Counted from the stretch's first letter, positions 8,518 to 18,664 are shown. The stretch is 64,000 bases of DNA from Micromonospora sonchi (GCF_014646235.1 NZ_BMNB01000010.1:157942-221941), one strand, 5' to 3'. Translations and numbers: made by a program. The notes: generated by a model from the sequence alone, not told the origin.

Positions 8518-9057
8518 TCAGGTCAGCGTGGCGCAGGCGGCCAGCGCGGCGAGCAGCAGCCCGCCGAGCGCGGCCTGGAGCAGCAGCGGCGGGCCGAGGT
8601 GCGACCACATCGTGGCGGTACGCGGTCGCAGCAGCTGCCCGGTGGTCAGGTTGACGATCCGTTCGATCTTGGGCGCCAGGTCGGGGTCGCCCTGGTCGCG
8701 CAGGGTCAGCTGGACGTGGTCGGCCGGATGCAGCGCGCTCTGCGGCAGGTGCCCGTGCAGCTCGACCTCGTACGTCCGGCCGTCGGCGTCACGCAGCCGG
8801 ATCGGGGTGACCAGGAACTCCGGGCCCTTCTTGAGCTCCTTGAACTTGCGCCGGCCGGTGCCGGAGCCGGCGGAGAGCAGGGCACGGACCAGCTTGGCGA
8901 GCAGCCCGACCACCCCGGCGGCGGCGAGCACCACCACCAGCACCGGCTGTCCCACCCGCACCTCGCGCGGGTAGCCGTCCATCAGGCGGACGACCTGGGC
9001 GGTCAGGATGCGGCCGGTGGGGTGCAGGCTGCGCCGGGAGTGCGATGTCGTGTCCAT
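8518..9057 (-). CDS. Membrane-anchored protein of unknown function
   Basis: About 179 residues, not recognised. One membrane helix near residues 35-60 is followed by a basic patch (GTGRRKFKELKKGPEFLV), then a beta-rich soluble domain and a final hydrophobic helix ending AALAACATLT. The start at 9057 (MDTTSHSRRS) is the first ATG with a sensible N-terminus; the frame opens further up to 9087. It diverges from the baeRF-like gene, with about 150 bp of shared upstream DNA. Confidence 0.6.
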   Translation of the reverse strand: MDTTSHSRRSLHPTGRILTAQVVRLMDGYPREVRVGQPVLVVVLAAAGVVGLLAKLVRALLSAGSGTGRRKFKELKKGPEFLVTPIRLRDADGRTYEVELHGHLPQSALHPADHVQLTLRDQGDPDLAPKIERIVNLTTGQLLRPRTATMWSHLGPPLLLQAALGGLLLAALAACATLT

Positions 9058-9205
9058 GATCACCACCGATAGTTCGCTTACGAGCACAGATCGTATCGAT
9101 TCTCCGGGTTGAACGACGTGAATGAAAACCGGTCACGCGGTGGCCGGCAGGTGACAACTCCGAGGGCGCGGGTAAGCGGTGTGCCGAGCTGGAAAGGGGT
9201 CGAGC

Positions 9206-10324
9206 ATGCAGCTGTCCTTCCTGCGCCCGCTCTACCAGCGTCCGGGGCCGTGGTGCTCGGTCTACCTGGACGCCTCGCTGGACACCCAGGACGCGCACCC
9301 GGCACTCGATCTGCGCTGGCGTGGCCTGCAACGCCAACTGGCCGAACAGGGCGCCGACGAGCCGAGCGTCGCCGCCATCGACCGGGTGGTACGCGGCCAC
9401 GACCCGATGCCCGGCGACTACGGCCTGGCCGTCTTCGCGACCGGGGGACGTGTCGTGCTCTCCGAGTACCTGCACGCACCACCGCGTCGCGATCTGGCCG
9501 CGTACGCCTCGCTGCCGCACGTGATGCCGATGCTGGCCCAACGGGGCGAGCAGGTGGCCTGGGTGCGGGTGCTGGCCGACCGGACCGGCGCCGACGCGAT
9601 GTCGGTCAGCGCCGGCGGCGTACCGCGCCGGGCGCACGTTGCCGGCCGGGAGAGCTATCCGCTGCGCCGGGCCAAGCCCGGTGGCTGGTCGCAGTCGCGC
9701 TACCAGCGCGCCGCCATGGAGGCGTGGCACCACAACGCGGGTGACGTCACGGCCGCCACCGTTGAGTTGGCCGAGCGGGTCGGCGCCGAGGTGGTCGTGG
9801 TGGCCGGTGACGTGCGGGCCACCGGCATGATCGCCGCACAGATGCCGGAGCGCTGGCAGGACCTGGTGGTCCGTACCGACGCGGGGTCGCGGGCCGCCGG
9901 CGCCGACCAGACGCTGCTGGACGATGTCACCGTGCAGACCATCGCGGAGGTGGCCGACCAGCGCGTCACCGCCGCGTTGGATCGCTTCGGCATGCAGGAG
10001 GACGTCGGTGCCGGTCTGGACGCCGTGGTGGCCGCGTTGCAGCGCAACCAGGTCGACACGATGCTGATCGTGGACGACCCGTCGGCAAACGGTGAACTCT
10101 GGATCGGCCCGACGCCCACCGACATCGCCACCGACCCGCACCAGCTGGCCGCCGTCGCCGACCCGCACCGGGTCCGCGCCGACGCGGCGCTGGTCCGCGC
10201 GTTGGTCGGTACCGACGCCGAGTTGACCGTGCTGGGCCCGGACGAGGTGCCGGACCTGGTGGACGGGGTCGGTGCGGTGCTGCGCTACGTCGACCGGGCC
10301 ACTCCGGGCCGGGACGGTGCCTGA
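9206..10324 (+). CDS. baeRF/Vms1-like (Rv2629-type) release-factor-fold protein
   Basis: A 372-residue protein resembling the actinobacterial Rv2629 family, which shares the eRF1/Vms1 fold (baeRF2 group). It opens with LSFLRPLYQRPGPWCSVYLD, has a central domain with GGWSQSRYQRAAMEAWHHNA, and ends with an L7Ae-like region (VDTMLIVDDP, then LWIGPTP). Members are proposed to act on stalled ribosomes as peptidyl-tRNA hydrolases, and in mycobacteria the gene belongs to the dormancy regulon. GGSQ-like residues are replaced here by GWSQSR. Start 9206 is supported by GGAAAGGGG. The family assignment is from memory of the pattern. Confidence 0.7.
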   Translation: MQLSFLRPLYQRPGPWCSVYLDASLDTQDAHPALDLRWRGLQRQLAEQGADEPSVAAIDRVVRGHDPMPGDYGLAVFATGGRVVLSEYLHAPPRRDLAAYASLPHVMPMLAQRGEQVAWVRVLADRTGADAMSVSAGGVPRRAHVAGRESYPLRRAKPGGWSQSRYQRAAMEAWHHNAGDVTAATVELAERVGAEVVVVAGDVRATGMIAAQMPERWQDLVVRTDAGSRAAGADQTLLDDVTVQTIAEVADQRVTAALDRFGMQEDVGAGLDAVVAALQRNQVDTMLIVDDPSANGELWIGPTPTDIATDPHQLAAVADPHRVRADAALVRALVGTDAELTVLGPDEVPDLVDGVGAVLRYVDRATPGRDGA

Positions 10325-10467
10325 CCGCGGCGGTGTGCGGGCGGGCGTGTCGGGCGACTTCCCGAGATGGCCAACATCCGCTGGTTGATGCCGTTCGGTG
10401 GGGTGATGCCCTGTTTAACCCGCATCGTGGCGGGAAGCCGGGCCACGTGGCGAGCGAACGAGGCAGG

Positions 10468-11889
10468 ATGGGGCCGGTGCGCAAGGTGCGTCCGGGGCTG
10501 ACGGCCGAGGGTGCCGGCCTGGCCGGCGACCGGGTCGTGGCCGCGGGCAGCATCGCCCGGATCCTCGTCGGGGCCACCGCCCGCGCGCTTCGCGGCACGG
10601 ACTGCGCCGACCTCGGCCACGCCGGGCCGGTGTCCCGCTTCGCCGGCACGCCCGAACCGGTCCGCCGGGCCATGACCGCCCGCGCCGTCGGCCGGGTCGC
10701 GCTGACGGCCGGGCAGGCGGCCGCGGTGGACGCCGACCGGGTCGCCCGCTGGTTCACCGACCAGTACCCGCCCCGCCGCTACCCGGGGGTGCTGGTGGGC
10801 TCGCCGCACGGCGCCGCCGCACACCTGGCGGTGGCTCTCGGGATGCCGTGGCTGCCCGCCGGCTTCGAGATGATCGCGCACTGGCCGCAGGGCGCGGTGG
10901 ACCGCCCCCGTGCGGCCCTGGACCACGGCGCCGGGCTCGCCGGGCGGCTGCTCGCCGCCAACCCCGACCTGCATCTACGTCAGGTGCACTGCCCGGCCAG
11001 CCGGGGCGCGTTGGCGGGCGCCACGGTGGTGCTGACCGCCCGCTGGCGCCGGCTTCCGGCGGCGTACCGGAGGTTCCTGGCCGAGCGGCTCGCGCCCGGG
11101 GCGTCGGTGCTGGTGCTGCGGGACGGCCGCACCTGGCCGGTGCTTGACGCCGCCGACGGGCACAGCTTCCAGTTGGGCTGCCCGGGCAGCGGGCTGAACC
11201 CGGTGGACTTCCACCCCGACAGCCACGCGCTGCGACAGGTGCTGCGCTCCGCCGGCGGCAACGGCGCGCACTGGGAGCCGCCGGAGATCAGCGCCCCGCC
11301 GGCCTACGCCGAGCACGGCGTGGAGACCGGATTCGAACTCGACGTCCGGGACTTCGCCTGCCGGTACGCCCATCGGGTCCGACGGCTGCTGTTTCCGGCC
11401 CCGGAGGTGCTCAGCGCTGCCGTGGCCGACCTGTACCGACACTGGCTGCGCGTCGCCGGCAAGACCGGTGACCGGTTGGTGGTCGAGTGCGGCCGGCTGC
11501 TCGACCCGTGGCAGGTGCTCCGGGCCGGGCTGGTGCCGTACTGGTGCGAGAACGCCACCCGGCGCAGCGTCGAGCAGGCGGAGTGGTGGTTGGCCGGCAG
11601 CGACCCGTTCAGCTCGGTGGACGTGCTGCCCGAGTCACCGGGGGTCCGCTCGCCGGCGTTGGCCGGCCTGCCGCAGTGGCTGGCGGTGGCCGGGTTCGGT
11701 CGGCGCCGTCGGGCGCTGGACCGCACCTCTGCCCGCGGGTACCCGGTCACCTCGGTGCCCACCCGCCGGGCCACCGAGGTGCTTCGCGCTCAGCCCTGCG
11801 ACCTGCCCGCCCCGCCGCCGCTGGAGATGGCGGACGCGCTGGCCCTGCTGCGCGAAACCGGCAGCCGCGACGGCCTCCTCGTCGGCTAG
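10468..11889 (+). CDS. Hypothetical protein, about 473 residues
   Basis: I do not recognise the family. The start at 10468 is preceded by GAGGCAGG. The sequence is globular, with no signal peptide or membrane span. Possible landmarks are YPGVLVGSPHGAAAHLAVAL near residue 110, which looks like a nucleotide- or ester-binding turn, an ATVVLTARWRRLP strand, and a long C-terminal half rich in Trp and Arg (WQVLRAGLVPYWCENATRRS). Codon usage matches its neighbours, so it is very likely a real gene. It stands alone between the baeRF gene and the sigma factor. Confidence 0.65.
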   Translation: MGPVRKVRPGLTAEGAGLAGDRVVAAGSIARILVGATARALRGTDCADLGHAGPVSRFAGTPEPVRRAMTARAVGRVALTAGQAAAVDADRVARWFTDQYPPRRYPGVLVGSPHGAAAHLAVALGMPWLPAGFEMIAHWPQGAVDRPRAALDHGAGLAGRLLAANPDLHLRQVHCPASRGALAGATVVLTARWRRLPAAYRRFLAERLAPGASVLVLRDGRTWPVLDAADGHSFQLGCPGSGLNPVDFHPDSHALRQVLRSAGGNGAHWEPPEISAPPAYAEHGVETGFELDVRDFACRYAHRVRRLLFPAPEVLSAAVADLYRHWLRVAGKTGDRLVVECGRLLDPWQVLRAGLVPYWCENATRRSVEQAEWWLAGSDPFSSVDVLPESPGVRSPALAGLPQWLAVAGFGRRRRALDRTSARGYPVTSVPTRRATEVLRAQPCDLPAPPPLEMADALALLRETGSRDGLLVG

Positions 11890-12139
11890 GCCGCCGGCTT
11901 TCCGCAGACCGGGGCGCCCGGGCCGGCGAAACATCCTCGCGAACCCGCGATCCCGTGATTGAGTACCTACGGAGCGGGAACACCGCCGGCTGCGACAGGC
12001 TGATCACCTCGGCGTGGCACGGCGCCGTCGCCCGCTGGCATCCCAAGTCACGTAACCCACTCACGCCGCCCGTGCGTGCCCATGCGCGTGCCCGGTGATC
12101 GGCGAATCCGGGGCGGGGTCCTTCCTGAGGGAGGCGCGG

Positions 12140-13045
12140 ATGTTCGGAAAGACCAGCACGACCACACCACCACCCACCGATCGGGGCCTGGAGGACCTCG
12201 ACGCGGCGGCGCTGGCGTACGCGGCGCGGATCGAAGGACTGCCACCGGAGCGGCGCCAGGAGGCGCGCGACGACCTGGTCCGCTTCGCGTTGCCGTTCGC
12301 GGGCCGGCTGGCCCGCCGTTACCGGGGACGCGGGGAACCGCTGGAGGATCTGGAGCAGGTGGCCCGGCTGGGTCTGGTCAACGCCGTCGACCGGTACGAC
12401 CCGGAACGGGGTTCGTTCACCGCGTACGCCGCGATCACCATCGTGGGCGAGATCAAGCGGCATTTCCGGGATCGGACCTGGGGTGTGCACGTGCCCCGTC
12501 GGCTGCGCGACCTGATCCTGGAGGTCGGGCAGGCGACGGCGGCGCTGACCAGCGAACTGTCCCGGGCGCCGACGGTCGCCGAGCTGTCGAAGCGGCTGGA
12601 GACGCCGGAGGAGGAGATCCTCGCCGCGCTGGAGTCGGCGGCCGGCTACAGCCCGGCCTCGCTCAACGCCCCGGTGGGCGGGGAGAGTTCGGCCGAGTTC
12701 GGCGACCTGGTCGGCGAGTCGGACATCGCGCTGGAGTCCGTGGACGACCGGGTGACCGTCAGCGGCCTGCTGCACCGCCTGCCCTGGCGGGAGCGGCGCA
12801 TCCTGGCCATGCGGTTCTACGGCAACCAGACCCAGGCCGAGATCGCGGCCCGGTTCGGGATCTCCCAGATGCACGTGTCGCGGCTGCTGTCGCGGGCGCT
12901 GACCTGGCTGCGCCAGGCAATGCTCGCCGACGCTCCGCCGCCCTGGCAGAACGGCGCCGCCGAGTCCGAGTCGAAGGCGAAGGAGCCCGGACCCGCCTCG
13001 GCCAGGACGCGGAAAATGACGGAGGCGGCGGTGCCGGAACGGTGA
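12140..13045 (+). CDS. Group 3 RNA polymerase sigma factor, SigF/SigB type
   Basis: A 301-residue sigma-70 factor with regions 2, 3 and 4. Region 2 includes GEPLEDLEQVARLGLVNAVD and DPERGSFTAYAAITIVGEIK with HFRD. Region 4 ends AEIAARFGISQMHVSRLLSR as the -35 reader. This is the layout of the actinobacterial stress and development sigma factors (SigF, SigB, SigG). A start at 12140 is preferred because AGGGAGG precedes it; a GTG at 12095 is possible. The tail beyond region 4 (about 35 residues) is charged and low in structure. No anti-sigma gene is adjacent, which is unusual for this class. Confidence 0.85.
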   Translation: MFGKTSTTTPPPTDRGLEDLDAAALAYAARIEGLPPERRQEARDDLVRFALPFAGRLARRYRGRGEPLEDLEQVARLGLVNAVDRYDPERGSFTAYAAITIVGEIKRHFRDRTWGVHVPRRLRDLILEVGQATAALTSELSRAPTVAELSKRLETPEEEILAALESAAGYSPASLNAPVGGESSAEFGDLVGESDIALESVDDRVTVSGLLHRLPWRERRILAMRFYGNQTQAEIAARFGISQMHVSRLLSRALTWLRQAMLADAPPPWQNGAAESESKAKEPGPASARTRKMTEAAVPER

Positions 13046-13090
13046 GGTGACGTGGGGCGGTGCCGGGGAAACGACGCCACCCCGCCCCGG

Positions 13091-15094
13091 TCATTCCTCC
13101 GGAGTGTCGCCGTGCCCGCGCGGATGCCGCCACCGGTCGTTTGGCTGCGGGCGGCGTCCGCCGCCCAACGGGTCTTCCTCCGGTTCGTCGGTCTCCTCGA
13201 AGCTCGGCCGGCGCACCTCCTCCGGCGACGGCACATCGACCGGTCGGGCACCGGACCGCGGCGCGGGATGGTAGTCGACCGCCTCTCGCGCTCCGTGTGC
13301 TCCCTCGGCGCTGGGTGACTCCGGCACGTGTTCCTCCCGGTGGAACTCCTCGCGGAACTTCTGCGGTGGCTTGGTGGTCCGCTGTGGCAGGTCGCGGCCC
13401 AGGTCGGAGACGAGTTCGCCGTACTTGGCGTCGAAGGCCGGGCGCTCGGAACGGATCCGGGGCATCCGGTCGAAGTTGCGCAGCGGCGGCGGGCAGGTGG
13501 TCGCCCACTCCAGGGAGTTGCCGAAGCCCCACGGGTCGTCCACCGCCACCAGCGCCCCGAACCGCCAGGACTTCCAGGCGTTCCAGATGAAGAAGAGGGT
13601 GGACGCGCCGAGCACGAAGGCGGAGATGCTGGAGATCGTGTTGAGCCCGGTGAACCCGTCGGTGGGCAGGTAGTCGGCGTACCGGCGGGGCATGCCCTCG
13701 TTGCCTAGCCAGTGGTGCACCAGGAAGGTGCCGTGGAAGCCGAGGAACATGGTCCAGAAGTGCAGCTTGCCGAGCCGCTCGTCGAGTAGCCGCCCGGTCA
13801 TCTTCGGCCACCAGAAGTAGAAGCCGCCGAAGAGCGCGAAGACCACCGTGCCGAAGACGACGTAGTGGAAGTGCGCCACCACGAAGTAGGTGTCCGTGAC
13901 GTGGAAGTCGGCCGGCGGGGCGGCCAGCAGCACGCCGGTCAGGCCACCGAGCAGGAATGTCACCAGGAAGCCGACGGCGAACAGCATCGGCGTCTCGAAG
14001 GTGAGCTGTCCCTTCCACAGGGTGCCGATCCAGTTGAAGAACTTCACGCCGGTCGGCACGGCGATCAGATAGCTGAGGATGGCGAAGAACGGCAGCAGTA
14101 CCTGCCCGGTGGCGAACATGTGGTGCGCCCACACCGACATCGACAGGACGGTGATCGCGGCGGTGGCCAGCACCAGACCGGTGTAGCCGAAGATCGGCTT
14201 GCGGGAGAAGACCGGGATGATCTCGGTGATGATGCCGAAGAACGGCAGCGCGATGATGTACACCTCGGGGTGACCGAAGAACCAGAACAGGTGCTGCCAG
14301 AGCATCGGCCCGCCGGTCTGCGGGCTGTAGACGTGCGCGCCGAGCAGCCGGTCCGCGGCGAGCGCGAGCAGCGCGGCGGCCAGCAGCGGGAAGACCAGGA
14401 TTATCAGGACGCTGGTGAAGAGCATGTTCCAGGTGAAGATCGGCATCCGGAACATGGTCATGCCCGGCGCGCGCAGGGTCAGGATCGTGGTGATCAGGTT
14501 GACCGCGCCGAGGATGGTGCCCAGGCCGGAGATGACCAGACCGATCACCCACATGTTCGCTCCGACCCCGGGGGAGTGGTCCGCGGTGCTCAGCGGTGTG
14601 TACGCGGTCCAGCCGAAGTCGGCCGTCCCTTGCGGGGTGACGAACCCGCCGATGACCATCAGGCCGCCGAACAGGTAGAGCCAGTACGCCATGGCGTTCA
14701 GCCGGGGAAACGACACGTCCGCCGCGCCGATCTGGATCGGCACGATGTAGTTGGCGAACCCCAGCGCCGCCGGTGTGGCGAACAGCAGCAGCATCACCAC
14801 GCCGTGCGAGGTGAACATCTGGTTGTACTGCTCGGGGGAGAGCAACTGCAGGCCCGGCCGGGCCAGTTCGGCGCGGATCAGCATCGCCTCGACCCCGGCC
14901 ACCAGGAAGAAACCGAACGAGGTCGTCAGGTAGAGCAGCCCGATCTGCTTGTGATCGGTGGTGCCCAGGAACCTGATCAGCGATCCACCGCGCAGAGGGC
15001 TGCGGACCGGGCCGGGGTAGCCGCCGAACCGGGCCGGCGCCAGGATCGCCGGCCCCCGGTCCTGGCCGGATCCGGAGGTTGCCCGTTTGGCCAT
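13091..15094 (-). CDS. ctaD: Cytochrome c oxidase subunit I
   Basis: A 667-residue heme-copper oxidase subunit I, the catalytic core of aa3 oxidase. It carries [10 protein letters not shown] (CuB histidine and the cross-linked tyrosine), the HH pair in WAHHMFATG, and [10 protein letters not shown] for the heme ligands, with about twelve membrane helices. After the last helix it carries roughly 100 hydrophilic residues rich in Pro, Glu and Arg, longer than the usual actinobacterial tail. GGGGTGAG precedes the start. Subunits II and III are not adjacent, so it is transcribed apart from the main cytochrome locus or after the gpgS genes. Confidence 0.95.
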   Translation of the reverse strand: MAKRATSGSGQDRGPAILAPARFGGYPGPVRSPLRGGSLIRFLGTTDHKQIGLLYLTTSFGFFLVAGVEAMLIRAELARPGLQLLSPEQYNQMFTSHGVVMLLLFATPAALGFANYIVPIQIGAADVSFPRLNAMAYWLYLFGGLMVIGGFVTPQGTADFGWTAYTPLSTADHSPGVGANMWVIGLVISGLGTILGAVNLITTILTLRAPGMTMFRMPIFTWNMLFTSVLIILVFPLLAAALLALAADRLLGAHVYSPQTGGPMLWQHLFWFFGHPEVYIIALPFFGIITEIIPVFSRKPIFGYTGLVLATAAITVLSMSVWAHHMFATGQVLLPFFAILSYLIAVPTGVKFFNWIGTLWKGQLTFETPMLFAVGFLVTFLLGGLTGVLLAAPPADFHVTDTYFVVAHFHYVVFGTVVFALFGGFYFWWPKMTGRLLDERLGKLHFWTMFLGFHGTFLVHHWLGNEGMPRRYADYLPTDGFTGLNTISSISAFVLGASTLFFIWNAWKSWRFGALVAVDDPWGFGNSLEWATTCPPPLRNFDRMPRIRSERPAFDAKYGELVSDLGRDLPQRTTKPPQKFREEFHREEHVPESPSAEGAHGAREAVDYHPAPRSGARPVDVPSPEEVRRPSFEETDEPEEDPLGGGRRPQPNDRWRHPRGHGDTPEE

Positions 15095-15237
15095 GAGTGC
15101 TCACCCCGCTGAGGAACGGAAAGGGACGGGCGTGGCTACCCGCCCCGCCGACCATGTAACCAGGCGAGAGAGGGAATTTCGGTCAATTCGCCGGTAGTGT
15201 GGCCCAATGGCGCGGTCGGTTCCTTGACGACGCCGGA

Positions 15238-16389
15238 TCAGGCGGCCCGGAGCGCGGCCCCGCGGTGGCGCAGCTGGTCGTAGAGGGCGGCGTAACGGCG
15301 GGCCATCACCGCCGGAGTGAACCGGGCGGCGGCCTCCCGGCGGCACTCGTCGGGCTCCAGTCGGCCGGCGGCGAACACCAGCTCGCCCAGTTCCTCCTCG
15401 TCGCCGGTGAGCAGCCCGGTGCGCCCGTGCTCCACCAGCTCGGGCAGGCAGCCCCGGGCGATCGCCACCACCGGCGTGCCCAGGGCCAGCGACTCCACCA
15501 CCGCGGTGCCGCCCGGCTCCTCCCAGCGCAGCGGAAACAGCGTGGCCCGCGCCCCGGCGAGCAGTTCGTCGCGGTCCCGGCCGGCCACCGTGCCGACCCA
15601 GCGCACCCGATCGCCGTCGACGTGCGGGGCCACCGCGTCGTGGAAGAAGCGTACGTCCGGATTCTGCCGCGCCTCGGCGTCGGCCGCCGCGAGCTCCGCC
15701 GGCCGGTGGTACGGGCCGACCGGCCCGGCCAGGACGAGCCGGAAGCCGACCCGTCGGGCCAGCCGGGCCGCCACGTCCTGCCCCTTGCCCGGGGTGATCC
15801 GGCCCAGCACCAGCACGTGGTCGCCCTTGGCCGGCCGTGGGCGTCGGTGCGCCTCCACGGCCAGCGGGGTGGCCAGGTGCACGTAGCCGACCGAGTGGTC
15901 CCGCAGCGCCTGCGGCGCCCGGGCCAACTGCGCGGCCGAGACCCCGTTGACCCGGATCCGGTCGCCGCCGTCGAGCCCGCCGTACAGCTCGGGATGCTTG
16001 GCCAGGTCCCAATGCAGGGTGTGCAGCACGGGCGGCCCGTCCGGACCCATGGCGGCGAGAGTGGCCAGGCCGACCGCCTCCAGGTGGTCGTGCACCAGGT
16101 CGATGTCGTCGCGGTCGCGCAACTCGCGGACCACCCCCGCCAGGTGCGCCTGGGAGATGCCGCACACCTGGTTGTACGGCCGTTGCAGGGCGGAGAACTG
16201 GCCCTCGGCGAAGACCGAGACCCGCTCCTCACAGGGCAGGGTGCTGGTGCCCACCGAGGCGAGCACCACCCGGACGCCGAGGCGCCGCAACTCGGGGACC
16301 AGGGTGGCCACCACGTTCTCGATTCCGCCGTACCCGTGTGGTGGGACGGGCAGCCACGGACCGGCGTTCATCAGGACGGTGGGCCCCAT
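15238..16389 (-). CDS. GT4-family glycosyltransferase
   Basis: A 383-residue GT-B glycosyltransferase. The N-terminal acceptor domain starts PWLPVPPHGYGGIENVV. The donor domain has VLVLGRITPGKGQDVAARLA and the GT4 C-terminal motif EEPGGTAVVESLALGTPVVA, with E-x7-E spacing for nucleotide-sugar binding. It lies 67 bases downstream of gpgS on the same strand, so the two are probably co-transcribed. A role in glucosylglycerate or a related compatible solute is possible. The acceptor cannot be read from the sequence. Confidence 0.85.
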   Translation of the reverse strand: MGPTVLMNAGPWLPVPPHGYGGIENVVATLVPELRRLGVRVVLASVGTSTLPCEERVSVFAEGQFSALQRPYNQVCGISQAHLAGVVRELRDRDDIDLVHDHLEAVGLATLAAMGPDGPPVLHTLHWDLAKHPELYGGLDGGDRIRVNGVSAAQLARAPQALRDHSVGYVHLATPLAVEAHRRPRPAKGDHVLVLGRITPGKGQDVAARLARRVGFRLVLAGPVGPYHRPAELAAADAEARQNPDVRFFHDAVAPHVDGDRVRWVGTVAGRDRDELLAGARATLFPLRWEEPGGTAVVESLALGTPVVAIARGCLPELVEHGRTGLLTGDEEELGELVFAAGRLEPDECRREAAARFTPAVMARRYAALYDQLRHRGAALRAA

Positions 16390-16456
16390 CGTGTCGCGCC
16401 TCCCCTCGCCGAAGCGGTGACCGGGCCGGCCGACGGCCGGCTCCGGCGGTCGTCGG

Positions 16457-17473
16457 TCACGCCGCGGTGACCCGCCGACGCGGTAGCAGGTGCCGCAGCT
16501 CGGCCAGGGGTGGCCGCTCCGCCACGGAGACGTCGCTGACGACGATCTCCCGGTCCAGGTTCGGCAGGGCGTCGGAGCCGCCCCGGCGGAACTGGGTCAA
16601 CAACGCGGTGGGCAGCAGCTCCGGGCTCGCCCAGCCCCGTCGCTGCAACCGGGACCAGACGGTCAGCATGATCTGGGCGGACATCCGGCCCAGCGCCGCG
16701 GTGTCCTGGTGCCGGTGCTTGCGCTCGCCGAGATCCACCTGGGCCAGCGCGTCCAGCCCGACGAGTTCCAGCAGGTCGATCAACATGGCGGTCTCGACGC
16801 CGTACCCGGAGACGAAGGGCACCCGCGCCAGCACCTCACGGCGGCCCGCGTACTCCCCACCGAGCGGCTGCACGAAACCGGCCAGTTCCGGCCAGAACAG
16901 GTTCAGCACGGGCCGGGCCATCAGCTCGGTCACCCGGCCACCGCCGTCGGCCTCCACGCCGCTGGTGCTGATCAGCGGCCGGTGGTAGAAGCCCTTGACG
17001 AAGTCGACCGAGCCGTCGGTGAGCAGCGGTCCGAGCAGCCCGGTGACGAAGTGCGGCCGGAACTCCCGCAGGTCGGCGTCGACGAAGGCCACCACGTCGC
17101 CCTCGGCCGCGGCCAGCCCGGCCCAGAGCGCGTCGCCCTTGCCGGTCAGCCGGGGCAACCCGCGGGTCATCGCGTCCTGACCGACCACCTCGGCGCCGGC
17201 CGCCCGGGCCACCTGGGCGGTGCGGTCGGTGGAGCGCGAATCGACCACGATCAGCTCGTCGACCAGCGGGATCCGGTCCATCAGGTGCTCGCGGATGGTC
17301 GACACGATCGCCCCGACGGTGGCCTCCTCGTTGCGCGCCGGCAGCACCACGCTGACCCGCGTCCCACCCTTGGCGCGCAGCAGCCGCGCGGTCGACCAGT
17401 CCGCCTGCGAACTGGTCCGATAGGTGGCCCAGGCCTCGACCACCGGCGAGACCAGACTTTCAGTGTTCCGCAC
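16457..17473 (-). CDS. gpgS: Glucosyl-3-phosphoglycerate synthase-like GT81 enzyme
   Basis: A 338-residue GT-A enzyme close to mycobacterial GpgS: VVLPARNEEATVGAIVSTI, DELIVVDSRSTDRT, FVDADLREF (DxD-type metal site), VKGFYHRP, GGGRVTELMARP, and the late SGYGVETAMLIDLL with GLDALAQVDLG. GpgS transfers glucose to 3-phosphoglycerate, the first step to glucosylglycerate and methylglucose lipopolysaccharides. I start it at the GTG at 17473, where AGGGGG gives a good ribosome site; the frame is open far upstream across a divergent gene and is not coding there. It is divergent from the Gfo/Idh/MocA gene. Confidence 0.85.
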   Translation of the reverse strand: MRNTESLVSPVVEAWATYRTSSQADWSTARLLRAKGGTRVSVVLPARNEEATVGAIVSTIREHLMDRIPLVDELIVVDSRSTDRTAQVARAAGAEVVGQDAMTRGLPRLTGKGDALWAGLAAAEGDVVAFVDADLREFRPHFVTGLLGPLLTDGSVDFVKGFYHRPLISTSGVEADGGGRVTELMARPVLNLFWPELAGFVQPLGGEYAGRREVLARVPFVSGYGVETAMLIDLLELVGLDALAQVDLGERKHRHQDTAALGRMSAQIMLTVWSRLQRRGWASPELLPTALLTQFRRGGSDALPNLDREIVVSDVSVAERPPLAELRHLLPRRRVTAA

Positions 17474-17662
17474 AGGCACCCCCTGATGGGCGGGTAGACC
17501 GAGAGATGGATTTCCCAGCACCCCGCACGCTAACCGGAACCGTCCCCCCAGCTTGATCAGCACCCCGCCCCGAGACGTTGTCGACGGATGAACGTTTGAT
17601 TGCGCCGGGCCGGGGGAGGCGGCCGGCGAACCGAGCGGCGGGGTGCGGGAGGGAGCGATTGG

Positions 17663-18664
17663 ATGCGGGTGTGCCGGGTGGGGCTGGTGGGCGCCGGCGG
17701 AGTGGCCCGACGCCACGCCCGGGTGCTGTCCGGTTTCCCCGACGTCGAGTTGATCGGCGTGGTCGACGCGACCGCGCGGGCCGCGGCCGACCTGGCCACC
17801 GCCCACCGGATCCCGGCGTACGGCGACATCGGGCAGCTGCTCGCGGCCGGTCCGGACGCGGTGTACGTCTGCGTACCGCCGTTCGCCCACGGACCGATCG
17901 AGGAGGCGGTCGTCGCCGCCGGGGTGCCGATGTTCGTCGAGAAGCCGGTGGCCGTGGACCTGCCCACCGCCCAGCGGATCGCCAGCCTGGTGGCGCGGCG
18001 GGGGCTGCTCACCGCCGTCGGCCATCACTGGCGCTACCTGCACGCCGTGACCCGGGCCCGCGAGCTGCTCGCCGGCCGGACGGTACGCCTGGTCAGCGGC
18101 GCCTGGCTGGACCGGGTGCCGCCGGTGGACTGGTGGGTCCGGCGGGACCGCTCCGGCGGCCCGGTGGTCGAACAGGCCGCCCACGTGCTGGACCTGATCC
18201 GGCTGCTGGTCGGCGAGGTGACCGAGGTGACCGCGTACGGCGACGGCAACCCACCGCCGGTCGACGGCGCCGACGTCGACTCGGTGACCGCCGCGGCGCT
18301 GCGCTTCGCCGGTGGCGCCGTGGGCACCCTCGGCGCCGCCTGCGTGCTGGGCTGGAAGCACCGGGCCGCAGTGGAGATCCTGGCCGACGGGCTGGCCCTC
18401 ACCCTGGCCGAGGACGCCCTGGTGATCCGCGACGCCGACGGGCAGCGGCAGCTCGACGCCGACCCGGACGGCGCCCGGGTGGCGGTGGACCGGGCGTTCG
18501 TCGACGCGGTACGCGGCGTCGGCGACGACGTGCGGGTGCCGTACGCCGAGGCGCTGGCCACCCACCGCCTCGCCATGGCGGTGGCGGAGTCGGCCGCCAC
18601 CGGACGCACCGTCCGCCTGCCCTCCGGTGCCACCGCGGCCGTGCCGGCGGTGGTCGATGCGTGA
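17663..18664 (+). CDS. Gfo/Idh/MocA-family NAD(P)-dependent oxidoreductase
   Basis: A 333-residue enzyme with the N-terminal Rossmann motif VGLVGAGGVARRHARVL and the family signature MFVEKPVAVDLPTA (EKP), followed by an alpha/beta C-terminal domain with GGPVVEQAAHVLDLIRLLVG (the D/H catalytic region). Such enzymes oxidise or reduce sugar or cyclitol hydroxyls. The start at 17663 has GGGAGGGAG upstream. Its end overlaps the next dehydrogenase by eight bases, so the two are one transcription unit and probably consecutive steps on one substrate, perhaps a sugar made with the adjacent glycosyltransferases. The substrate is unknown. Confidence 0.85.
   Translation: MRVCRVGLVGAGGVARRHARVLSGFPDVELIGVVDATARAAADLATAHRIPAYGDIGQLLAAGPDAVYVCVPPFAHGPIEEAVVAAGVPMFVEKPVAVDLPTAQRIASLVARRGLLTAVGHHWRYLHAVTRARELLAGRTVRLVSGAWLDRVPPVDWWVRRDRSGGPVVEQAAHVLDLIRLLVGEVTEVTAYGDGNPPPVDGADVDSVTAAALRFAGGAVGTLGAACVLGWKHRAAVEILADGLALTLAEDALVIRDADGQRQLDADPDGARVAVDRAFVDAVRGVGDDVRVPYAEALATHRLAMAVAESAATGRTVRLPSGATAAVPAVVDA

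Noticed and set aside
12759..15155. Long minus-strand ORF of about 798 codons
   Set aside because: It is an alternative frame over ctaD; its translation is Arg/Pro/Gly-rich without domains, whereas the ctaD frame has all oxidase motifs.
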